From Saccharomonospora amisosensis (GTDB taxonomy: Bacteria; Actinomycetota; Actinomycetes; Mycobacteriales; Pseudonocardiaceae): DNA of 64,000 bases. Below are positions 57,425 through 64,000 of the stretch, piece by piece. The notes beneath the pieces are model-generated. The model did no database searches. It worked only from the letters and a program-made list of their open reading frames with translations, and was not told the DNA's origin. Made by a program: the position numbers and the translations under genes. Numbering within the stretch: the stretch's first letter is position 1; each line of letters opens with the position of its first letter. Location: the NCBI RefSeq assembly GCF_011761185.1, contig NZ_JAAOYM010000001.1, positions 3,906,001 through 3,970,000 on the forward strand, read 5' to 3'.

Positions 57425-57439
57425 TGCATACTGTATGCA
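57425..57439. promoter_or_regulatory. Palindrome between pntAa and yjbQ
   Basis: TGCATACTGTATGCA is a perfect dyad with seven-base arms around one T, 26 bases before the yjbQ ATG and about 100 before the pntAa start. It resembles GntR-type sites. No regulator gene adjoins. Confidence 0.55.
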
Positions 57440-57464
57440 CTTCACCTGCCGCTACCGTTGTGCT

Positions 57465-57875
57465 ATGCATTCCACGGAGATCGAGGTACGCACCGGGGGC
57501 CGCGCCACCGTCCACGACATCACCAAGGATGCGGAGCGCTTCCTTTCGGACGTGGCGGCCGATGACGGCCTGCTGCACGTCTGGGTCCCGCACGCGACGG
57601 CGGGGCTGGCGATCCTGGAAACCGGCGCGGGAAGCGACGACGACCTGCTCGCCGCCGTGGACGAGCTGCTGCCGAGGGACGACCGGTGGCGACACCGGCA
57701 CGGCAGCAGTGGTCACGGCCGTGACCACGTGCTGCCTGCCTTCCTACCGCCGTACGCCAGCGTTCCCGTCCTCGGCGGGGCGCTCGCCCTCGGCACCTGG
57801 CAGTCGATCTGCCTTGTCGACACCAACATCGACAACCCCGTCAGGCGGCTGCGGCTGAGCTTCCTCAACGGCTGA
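57465..57875 (+). CDS. yjbQ: YjbQ (UPF0047) family protein
   Basis: The ATG at 57465 gives 136 residues (MHSTEIEVRTGG). It has LLHVWVPHATAGLAILETG, the metal-site HGRDHVLPAFLPPYASVPV and LGTWQSICLVDTN, all diagnostic of the family. Thiamin phosphate synthase activity has been suggested for some members; the natural role is unclear. Its 3' end overlaps the convergent membrane-protein gene by 132 bases. Confidence 0.92.
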   Translation: MHSTEIEVRTGGRATVHDITKDAERFLSDVAADDGLLHVWVPHATAGLAILETGAGSDDDLLAAVDELLPRDDRWRHRHGSSGHGRDHVLPAFLPPYASVPVLGGALALGTWQSICLVDTNIDNPVRRLRLSFLNG

Positions 57876-58886
57876 ACGCGTCGGCCACAGCACCATCAGC
57901 AGGCCCGCGACGAGCAACCCCGTTAGCACCCACGCGCCCGCGGCGACATCGGGTGCGTGCGGCGTGCCGAGTAGCAGGCTGCGCAACGCCTCGGTGGAGA
58001 ACCGAAACGGCGTCCACGACCACAGCAACGTGCGGTATGCGGAGTCGAGCAGTTCCGGCACCTGGCCCGCTACGGCAGGTGCCAGCAGGTAAAGCGGTCC
58101 CAGTACGGCCATCGCCCGAAGTCCCAGTAACCGCAACAGACCTGCCTGCACGGCCGCGAACGCCAACGCGGTCAGGAAGACGAATCCGACCGTGGCCAGA
58201 CCCAGGTCGAGCGAGGAGTCCCACAGCGCGAGCAGACCCAGCAACGCACCGGTGAGGAGTGTGCTGGTAACCAACACGTGGGTGATGCGGCTGCCGCGAC
58301 GCGGCAGCACCCCACTCCGAGCCGACAGCACGGTCAGCGACGCTCCGGCCGCCAGGCCGCCGACCCACGCCAGCGCGCTGATCGCCAGCGGCGCGAACCG
58401 GCCCGCGGTGCCCGTCTGGTGCAGCGTTTCGACCTCGACGGGCACCGCCGCGACATCCGGCGTGGCCTGCGCCAGCCGTTCTGCCACGGCCTGACCCGTC
58501 ATCGTCAGCACCTGCTGCGCCACCTGGGTGCCCGCCGGGTTGACCGCTGCCGAGACGACCACGTACACCGACGGCCCTCGCTCCTCCTGGCGGAGTTCGA
58601 GTACCCCGTAGACGTCCTTGTCCTCGAGCAGGAGCCTGGCCTGCCTCGCTGTCGTCACTCGCCAGTCCACCGCTTCCCCACCCCGGGTGGCGACCTGGCC
58701 GGCGACAGCCCGCAGCGGGCCACCCTCCGGCGCCGCCACAGCGACGGGGATGCCGTTCGGTTCCGCGGTGGCCTGCGCTCCGAAGGTGAGGAACCCCAGC
58801 ACCGTGGCGGCGAGTGCGCCCAGCAGCGCGGTCAGTACGAGGAGCCGTCCGCCGCCGCGCGAGGGGTGCGGAGTTGGATCGACCAT
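57744..58886 (-). CDS. ABC-2/YhgE-Pip-like membrane protein
   Basis: The ATG at 58886 with GGAGG upstream gives 380 residues. One N-terminal membrane span (VLTALLGALAATVLGFLTFG) is followed by an extracellular domain of about 140 residues and then five or six membrane helices. This is the ABC-2/YhgE-Pip layout. The last 44 residues, hydrophilic and Pro/Asp-rich, are encoded within the convergent yjbQ gene; such a long overlap is unusual and a lost earlier stop cannot be excluded. A perfect palindrome at 58953-58966 lies upstream. Confidence 0.75.
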   Translation of the reverse strand: MVDPTPHPSRGGGRLLVLTALLGALAATVLGFLTFGAQATAEPNGIPVAVAAPEGGPLRAVAGQVATRGGEAVDWRVTTARQARLLLEDKDVYGVLELRQEERGPSVYVVVSAAVNPAGTQVAQQVLTMTGQAVAERLAQATPDVAAVPVEVETLHQTGTAGRFAPLAISALAWVGGLAAGASLTVLSARSGVLPRRGSRITHVLVTSTLLTGALLGLLALWDSSLDLGLATVGFVFLTALAFAAVQAGLLRLLGLRAMAVLGPLYLLAPAVAGQVPELLDSAYRTLLWSWTPFRFSTEALRSLLLGTPHAPDVAAGAWVLTGLLVAGLLMVLWPTRSAVEEAQPQPPDGVVDVGVDKADRLPGAEGERPAEDGNAGVRR

Positions 58887-58952
58887 GCCCGCCTCCAAAT
58901 TTTCTGCACGCGTTGAATTCAGGGTCGACGCTATGCCGAGGCCGGACTTATG

Positions 58953-58966
58953 TCAACGCGCGTTGA
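58953..58966. promoter_or_regulatory. Palindrome upstream of the Pip-like gene
   Basis: TCAACGCGCGTTGA is a perfect 14-bp palindrome. A related half site, ACGCGTTGAA, occurs near 58908-58917 next to the start. TetR-type repressors often use such sites for this gene class; none is encoded here. Confidence 0.6.
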
Positions 58967-58991
58967 AAAAGAGCGGGGTCCGCCCGAGCCT

Positions 58992-60740
58992 TCAGGCCTT
59001 GACCAGCTCAACCAGGTGAGTCACGACCTCGTCAACCGCGACCTCGTCGCGGTTGCCGGAAGCACGGTCCTTGACCTCGACAACGCCCTTGGCCAGGCCT
59101 CGGCCGACCACCACGATCGTCGGTACGCCGATCAGTTCCGCATCGGCGAACTTGACGCCGGGCGTTGCCTTGCGATCGTCGAGCAACACACTCACACCGC
59201 GTCCGGCCAGCTCCTCGGCGATACGCTCGCCGCCCTGCGCCACCGCCTCGTCCTTACCCGCGACCACGACGTGCACGTCGGCGGGCGCCACCGAGCGCGG
59301 CCAGACGAGCCCCAGGTCGTCATGGTGCTGCTCGGCGATGGCGGCGACGAGCCGGGACACCCCGATGCCGTAGGAGCCCATCGTGATGCGGACCGGTTTC
59401 GAGTCGGGGCCCAGCGCATCCACCTCGAAAGCGTCGGTGTACTTGCGGCCGAGCTGGAAGATGTGTCCGATCTCGATGCCACGCGCCGAGACCAGCGTGC
59501 CCTTGCCGTCGGGTGAGGCATCTCCCTCGCGCACCTCCGCGGCCTCGATCGTGCCGTCCGGGGTGAAGTCGCGACCGCACACCAGGTCGACCACGTGGTG
59601 GTCCGGCTTGTCGGCACCGGTGACCCAGGCGCTACCCCGCACCACGCGTGGATCGACCAGATAGCGCACGCCGTTGGCGGCCAGTGCGCCCGGCCCGATG
59701 TAGCCCTTGACCAGGAACGGGTTGGCCGCGAAGTCGGCCTCCTCAAGCAGCGCCACCTCGGCGGGCTCCAGCGATGCCTCCAGCCGCTTCATGTCGACCT
59801 CGCGGTCGCCGGGCACACCGATCCCGAGCAGTCGCCACTCCCTCTCACCAGGGTTACGTGTCTTGACCAGCACGTTCTTCAGCGTGTCCGCCGCGGTGAA
59901 GGTGCGCCCGATTTCGGCCGCGTTGAGGAAGTCCACCAGCGTCTCGATAGTCGGTGTGTCCGGCGTGTAGTGCACCTGCGCCTGTGGCTTGCCCTCGATG
60001 GGCTGCTCCGGTGGCGCCGGGGTGGCCACGGCTTCGACGTTGGCCGCGTAGTCGGACTCCGTGCTGCGCACGTAGGTGTCCTCACCGGTCTGCGCCACCG
60101 CGAGGAACTCCTCCGATGCCGAGCCGCCCATCGCACCCGAGGTGGCGGCCACGACGACATAATCGAGCCCGAGCCGGTCGAAGATCCGCAGGTAGGCGTC
60201 GCGGTGCAGCCGGTATGACCGCGCCAACCCCTCGTCGCCGAGGTCGAAGGAGTAGGAGTCCTTCATCACGAACTCGCGGCCACGCAGCAGGCCTGCCCGT
60301 GGCCGTGCCTCGTCGCGGTACTTCGTCTGGATCTGGTAGAGGATGACCGGATAGTCCTTGTACGAGCTGTACTCACCCTTCACCGTGAGTGCGAACAGCT
60401 CCTCGTGGGTAGGGCCGAGCAGGTAATCGGCACCTTTGCGGTCCTTCAGCCGGAACACGCTCGGCCCGTACTCCGTCCACCTTCCGGTCGCCTCGTAAGG
60501 CTCCTTCGGCAGCAACGCGGGAAACTGAATCTCCTGTGCGCCGATCGCGTCCATCTCCTCGCGCACTACGGCCTCGATCCGGCGTAGAACCCGCAGCCCC
60601 AGCGGCAGCCAGGAGTACCCGCCCGGGGCCACCCGCCGGACGTATCCGGCACGTACCAGCAGCCGGTGGCTGGGCACCTCGGCGTCCGCCGGGTCCTCGC
60701 GCAGAGTGCGCAGGAACAGCGACGACATCCTGGTGATCAC
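58992..60740 (-). CDS. proS: Prolyl-tRNA synthetase
   Basis: The 582-residue class II synthetase begins at a GTG with AGGAG upstream and reads [20 protein letters not shown], as in M. tuberculosis. It has motif 1 [17 protein letters not shown], motif 2 [27 protein letters not shown], the editing insertion between 230 and 400, motif 3 [12 protein letters not shown] and an anticodon-binding C-terminal domain. It is the bacterial-type ProS with editing domain. Confidence 0.97.
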   Translation of the reverse strand: MITRMSSLFLRTLREDPADAEVPSHRLLVRAGYVRRVAPGGYSWLPLGLRVLRRIEAVVREEMDAIGAQEIQFPALLPKEPYEATGRWTEYGPSVFRLKDRKGADYLLGPTHEELFALTVKGEYSSYKDYPVILYQIQTKYRDEARPRAGLLRGREFVMKDSYSFDLGDEGLARSYRLHRDAYLRIFDRLGLDYVVVAATSGAMGGSASEEFLAVAQTGEDTYVRSTESDYAANVEAVATPAPPEQPIEGKPQAQVHYTPDTPTIETLVDFLNAAEIGRTFTAADTLKNVLVKTRNPGEREWRLLGIGVPGDREVDMKRLEASLEPAEVALLEEADFAANPFLVKGYIGPGALAANGVRYLVDPRVVRGSAWVTGADKPDHHVVDLVCGRDFTPDGTIEAAEVREGDASPDGKGTLVSARGIEIGHIFQLGRKYTDAFEVDALGPDSKPVRITMGSYGIGVSRLVAAIAEQHHDDLGLVWPRSVAPADVHVVVAGKDEAVAQGGERIAEELAGRGVSVLLDDRKATPGVKFADAELIGVPTIVVVGRGLAKGVVEVKDRASGNRDEVAVDEVVTHLVELVKA

Positions 60741-60850
60741 GGTGTTCTCCTAGCTGGGCAGGCTCTGGAAAAGGCGATGTACGAAGGGTAGTCAACACCG
60801 GGTGAGCTGCTGCAACCGGATTGTCGTACCTGCCAAATAGTGTCCCCGAG

Positions 60851-61204
60851 ATGAACGCACTACTCGGCATGGTGACCATCGACTGCGTCGAACCCGCTCG
60901 GCTGGCGCGGTTCTGGACGAGAGCACTGGGCGTGGAGGTCGCCGCGGACTACGGCGATTTCGTGATGCTGACGAGTCAGGAAGGAACGGGCGTGCGGGTC
61001 GGGCTGCAACGGGTCGAGCAGCCGACGGCCGGTAAGAACAGCGTCCACCTCGACCTGAGCACCGATGACCGTGCGACGGAGGTGGCCAGGCTGGTGGAAC
61101 TGGGGGCACGTGAGCTCGCCGAGCACGAGGTGCCCGGACTGCGCTGGACCGTGCTGGCGGACCCCGACGGCAACCGGTTCTGCGTGGGCAGCCACCACGA
61201 CTGA
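60851..61204 (+). CDS. VOC-family (glyoxalase-like) protein
   Basis: The ATG at 60851 gives 117 residues. MVTIDCVEPARLARFWTRALGVEV, KNSVHLDLSTDDRATEVARLVELGA and WTVLADPDGNRFCVG form one glyoxalase/bleomycin-resistance-like domain. Substrate unknown. It is 34 bases before yaaA on the same strand. Confidence 0.87.
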   Translation: MNALLGMVTIDCVEPARLARFWTRALGVEVAADYGDFVMLTSQEGTGVRVGLQRVEQPTAGKNSVHLDLSTDDRATEVARLVELGARELAEHEVPGLRWTVLADPDGNRFCVGSHHD

Positions 61205-61238
61205 GACGACGAGCGCGGCCGCGGTTACCCTCGCGGCC

Positions 61239-61982
61239 GTGCTCGTGCTGCTGCCACCCTCCGAAACCAAGGCCGACGGCGGGACAGGGACCCCGCTGGA
61301 GCTTGACTCCCTGTCCTTCCCCGAGCTGAACCCGGTGCGCCGAAAACTGGCCGACGCGCTGGTGGAACTGGCCGACGACCTTCCTGCCGCGGCAGCCGCG
61401 CTCGGCATCTCCGAACGACAGTCGGCGGAGGTGGAGCGCAACGCGCGACTGCGGTCGGCGCCCACCACCCCGGCGCTTCGCCGCTACACCGGTGTGCTCT
61501 ACGACGCCCTCGACACCGCGGGCATGAGCAAAACGGAACTGCGGAGGGCCGGTCGCCGACTCGCCGTGGCTTCGGCGCTGTTCGGACTGTTGCGCGCCGA
61601 CGACCCGATCCCGCCGTACCGGCTCTCGGCGGGCAGCAAGCTGCCCGGTTTCGGCTCGCTGCGCGGCCTGTGGCGGCCCGCGCTGGAACCGGTGCTGGCG
61701 GGGCTGGACGAACTCGTCGTCGACCTGCGCTCCAGCCCCTACGCGGCGCTGGCCAAGGTACCCGCCGCGGTGACCGTGCGGGTACTGACCGAGGACGGCT
61801 CGGGCCTACGCAAAACGGTCAGCCATCACAACAAGGCACACAAGGGCAGGCTCGCCGCCGCACTCGCCACCAGCCCGACCGAAGCGTCCACAGTGGAGGA
61901 TGTACTTCGCGTGGCCTCGCGTGCGGGCCTCGAGCTGGAACAGGCAGGCGAGCGGCAGCTCGACCTGGTCATCGCTGGCTGA
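61239..61982 (+). CDS. yaaA: YaaA-family peroxide stress protein
   Basis: The GTG at 61239 gives 247 residues starting VLVLLPPSETKADGG, the family signature. RRYTGVLYDALD, LFGLLRADDPIPPYRLSAGSKLPG and VSHHNKAHKGRLAAAL are further matches. In E. coli YaaA protects DNA from hydrogen peroxide by lowering free iron and binds DNA. Here it stands downstream of a VOC gene. Confidence 0.92.
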   Translation: MLVLLPPSETKADGGTGTPLELDSLSFPELNPVRRKLADALVELADDLPAAAAALGISERQSAEVERNARLRSAPTTPALRRYTGVLYDALDTAGMSKTELRRAGRRLAVASALFGLLRADDPIPPYRLSAGSKLPGFGSLRGLWRPALEPVLAGLDELVVDLRSSPYAALAKVPAAVTVRVLTEDGSGLRKTVSHHNKAHKGRLAAALATSPTEASTVEDVLRVASRAGLELEQAGERQLDLVIAG

Positions 61983-62287
61983 ACCCTGGGGTCGGCAGCG
62001 GCGGCGGCTCACTCGGGCGCAGGCCGCTAGCCGCGCCGAACCATCAATTGTGGACACATCAGGGCGACGTCACCGGCTGCGAGGAACAGGTCGATCGACC
62101 GGGTGTAGACTTTCCTGAGCACCGCCTGAGCCCGCAGGCTCGCCCCGACGCGGTGTTCCATCCGTCAGCGGCGCAGAACCTGCTGCGCCGGGTTCGTCCT
62201 TGTGAACGCCCACCGCACCGTCATCGCGGCATCCTGCGTACGCGCACCCGGGCCTCCCTGTGACGTGCCACGTCCGAGAGGCATTGA
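61983..62287 (+). other. 305-base gap upstream of the DEAD-box helicase gene
   Basis: No credible gene is seen. A TAGACT hexamer at 62106-62111 could be a -10 element, which would give a leader of about 170 bases, as is usual for helicase genes of this type. No clear -35, hairpin or riboswitch was found. Confidence 0.4.
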
Positions 62288-63664
62288 GTGACAATCACAT
62301 CTCCACAGGCACCCGCGACCGTCACGTTCGCCGACCTGAACCTGCCGAAGCCGTTGCAGCGCACGCTGCTGCAGTCGGGCATGACCGCCGCCTTCCCGAT
62401 CCAGGCCGCGACACTGCCCGACGCGCTCGCAGGTCGGGACGTGCTCGGCCGGGCACAGACCGGGTCCGGCAAGACGCTTGCGTTCGGTCTTGCCCTGCTG
62501 ACCAGGCTCGACGGCGGTAAGGCCCAGTCGCGACGCCCGAGGGCGCTTGTCCTGGTGCCCACAAGGGAACTCGCCATGCAGGTGGCCGACGCGCTCATCC
62601 CGCTGGCCAAGTCACTCGGCCTGTGGTGCCGGACCGCCGTCGGCGGGATGTCGTTCTCCCGGCAGGCCGACGCGCTGGCACGGGGCGTTGATCTGCTGAT
62701 CGCCACGCCGGGCCGGCTTTCCGACCATGTCAGGCAGGGCACGTGCGCTCTCGACGGCGTCGAGCACATCGCCATCGACGAGGCCGACCAGATGGCCGAC
62801 ATGGGCTTCCTTCCGCAGGTCAGGGAGATCCTCGACCTCACGCCCAGCAGTGGTCAGCGGCTGCTGTTCTCCGCGACGCTTGACGGCGCCGTCGGCAGGC
62901 TCGTGGCGGACTACCTCACCGACCCGGTGACCCATTCGGTCGCACCGGTCACCGCGAGCGTCACCACCATGGAGCACTACCTGCTGCAGGTCCACAAGGA
63001 CGACAAGCTGCCGGTGGTGACCGAGATCGGCGCGCGGGAGGGCCGCACGATCATGTTCGTGCGCACCAAGCACCACGTCGACCGGCTGACCACCCGCCTG
63101 CTTGCCAGCGGCGTGCGGGCGGGCGCGCTGCACGGCGGCAAGACGCAGGGACAGCGCAACCGGGTGCTCGCCGACTTCAAGGACGGCCGGACCCCCGTGC
63201 TAGTGGCCACCGATGTCGCGGCACGCGGTATCCACGTCGACGACGTGAGCCTGGTACTGCACGTGGACCCCGCGGCCGACCACAAGGACTACCTGCACAG
63301 GGCAGGCCGCACCGCCCGCGCGGGCGCGTCGGGAACGGTCGTGACACTGCTGACCCACGACCAGCGACGCACCGTCCGCCGCATGACGGAGAAGGCGGGC
63401 GTGCGGCCACGGTACACGGCCGTGCGCCCGGGAGACGTCGAGCTGGCGCGGATCACGGGCGCTCGCACGCCGAGTGGCGTGCCGGTGGCCGAGCACCGGC
63501 GACCCCGGCAGGCGGCGGAGCAGGGCAGGCCGCACCGCAGGGTCACCTCCGACCGGGGCAGGCCCTCGTTCGGCGCGCGACGCGAGCACGGCAAGGGCCG
63601 TGAGCACGCGGGCATGGGGCGGCCACAGCGGCCGGGTCGCCGCCAGCACCGCTCCAACGCCTGA
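62288..63664 (+). CDS. DEAD-box RNA helicase
   Basis: The 458-residue protein starts at a GTG. Helicase motifs appear in order: FADLNLPKPLQ, FPIQAATLPDAL, AQTGSGKT, PTRELAMQ, ATPGR, DEAD (IDEADQMADMGF), SAT, HGGKTQGQR, ATDVAARGIHVDD and HRAGRTARAG. A basic C-terminal tail of about 65 residues, rich in Arg, Gly and His, should help RNA binding. It fits the RhlE/CsdA group of remodelling helicases, often induced by cold. Confidence 0.94.
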   Translation: MTITSPQAPATVTFADLNLPKPLQRTLLQSGMTAAFPIQAATLPDALAGRDVLGRAQTGSGKTLAFGLALLTRLDGGKAQSRRPRALVLVPTRELAMQVADALIPLAKSLGLWCRTAVGGMSFSRQADALARGVDLLIATPGRLSDHVRQGTCALDGVEHIAIDEADQMADMGFLPQVREILDLTPSSGQRLLFSATLDGAVGRLVADYLTDPVTHSVAPVTASVTTMEHYLLQVHKDDKLPVVTEIGAREGRTIMFVRTKHHVDRLTTRLLASGVRAGALHGGKTQGQRNRVLADFKDGRTPVLVATDVAARGIHVDDVSLVLHVDPAADHKDYLHRAGRTARAGASGTVVTLLTHDQRRTVRRMTEKAGVRPRYTAVRPGDVELARITGARTPSGVPVAEHRRPRQAAEQGRPHRRVTSDRGRPSFGARREHGKGREHAGMGRPQRPGRRQHRSNA

Positions 63665-63682
63665 GCCTGGCGGGCAGGCGGG

Positions 63683-64000
63683 CTACATCGGGATCAGCTC
63701 GAACGAGCACGCCAGTCCCCCGCCGAAGCGGGTGCCGGTCTCGGCAGCGGCCTTACGCAGGAAGCTGTCGGGATCGCCCGCGGCTTCGCCGAGCCCCTCC
63801 AGATAAGCGCGGTGTTCCAGCAGCGACCGCACAGCCATGTCGATCGTCGCCGAGATCTCCACGGCATGTGTCGCCAGCGGCGAGGCGGCCACGGCCACCC
63901 AACGCACCCCTTGCCACGGCCGCAGGCCCTTGTCGAGCAGTTCCCGGAACACCCACCGGTTGGCCGCGTCCCGCACCGCGTCGAGGGTGGCCAGCCCCAC
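63683..64000 (-). CDS. C-terminal part of a probable PIG-L family deacetylase
   Basis: The last 105 residues are visible; the 5' end lies beyond the window. LATHAVEISATIDMAVRSLLEHRAYLEGLG is like the C-terminal segment of LmbE/PIG-L proteins that ends with an extra helix pair and a LACSFELIPM-type finish. The catalytic HPDD part would lie outside the window, so the call is tentative. It is convergent with the helicase gene across 18 bases. Confidence 0.5.
   Translation of the reverse strand: MGLATLDAVRDAANRWVFRELLDKGLRPWQGVRWVAVAASPLATHAVEISATIDMAVRSLLEHRAYLEGLGEAAGDPDSFLRKAAAETGTRFGGGLACSFELIPM

Overview
This is a high-GC actinobacterial chromosome segment, probably from the Pseudonocardiaceae (a Saccharomonospora-, Prauserella- or Amycolatopsis-like organism). 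That call rests on the many GTG starts, ATGA/GTGA-type start-stop overlaps, an F420-type luciferase-like enzyme, Lsr2- and FasR-type regulators, and gene order shared with Mycobacterium tuberculosis. Two M. tuberculosis-like blocks are recalled from general knowledge, not computed: cobT/ilvE/pepA/sucB/TIGR01777/lipB/lipA, and ahpE/DUF3052/aceE/fasR/fabD/acpP/fabF.

Region 1 (1-6.8 kb) is a polyol-uptake module. It has a glucitol-type PTS (IIC, IIBC, IIA) with GutM, a divergent HPr and a SorC-type regulator. A second operon holds a SAF-domain, homoserine-dehydrogenase-like oxidoreductase and both subunits of a TPP-dependent E1 dehydrogenase. A TGCACATATGTGCA-type palindrome precedes both operons, so the SorC protein probably controls the set. 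No classical sorbitol-6-phosphate dehydrogenase is present. Region 2 (6.8-24.8 kb) holds cobT (with a catalytic Glu replaced by Gly), ilvE, pepA, and the lipoate-dependent 2-oxoacid dehydrogenase genes lpdA and sucB with lipB and lipA. LipB and lipA are separated by a PAP2-independent insertion containing an F420 oxidoreductase, a TetR regulator with clear operators, and an SDR. Region 3 (24.8-37.8 kb) is mixed: acyl-CoA dehydrogenase, a frameshifted sirtuin, an MFS exporter, dnaE1, a PP2C phosphatase, membrane proteins including a frameshifted DUF998 gene, a MarR regulator, a 2H phosphoesterase and a zinc peptidase.

Region 4 (37.9-38.8 kb) is a relic of an integrated element. An intact tRNA-Val(UAC) gene and a separate 44-bp copy of its 3' half bracket about 0.73 kb that carries a probable toxin-antitoxin pair behind three operator-like repeats, with no integrase. 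Region 5 (38.8-49.2 kb) is core metabolism: AhpE-type peroxiredoxin, DUF3052, aceE, an FMN lactate-dehydrogenase-like enzyme, and fasR-fabD-fabH-acpP-fabF with a dyad upstream of fabD that probably binds FasR.

Region 6 (49.2-64 kb) includes a secreted subtilisin-like protease, an unusual protein that joins an Lsr2 N-terminal domain to a roughly 195-residue histone-H1-like basic tail, the three-subunit proton-translocating transhydrogenase (pntAa-pntAb-pntB), yjbQ, an ABC-2/Pip-like membrane protein, proS, a VOC protein, yaaA, a DEAD-box helicase and the 3' part of a probable PIG-L deacetylase. The best candidates for something undescribed are the Lsr2/H1-like protein, the polyol PTS/E1 module and the tRNA-Val relic with its toxin-antitoxin pair.
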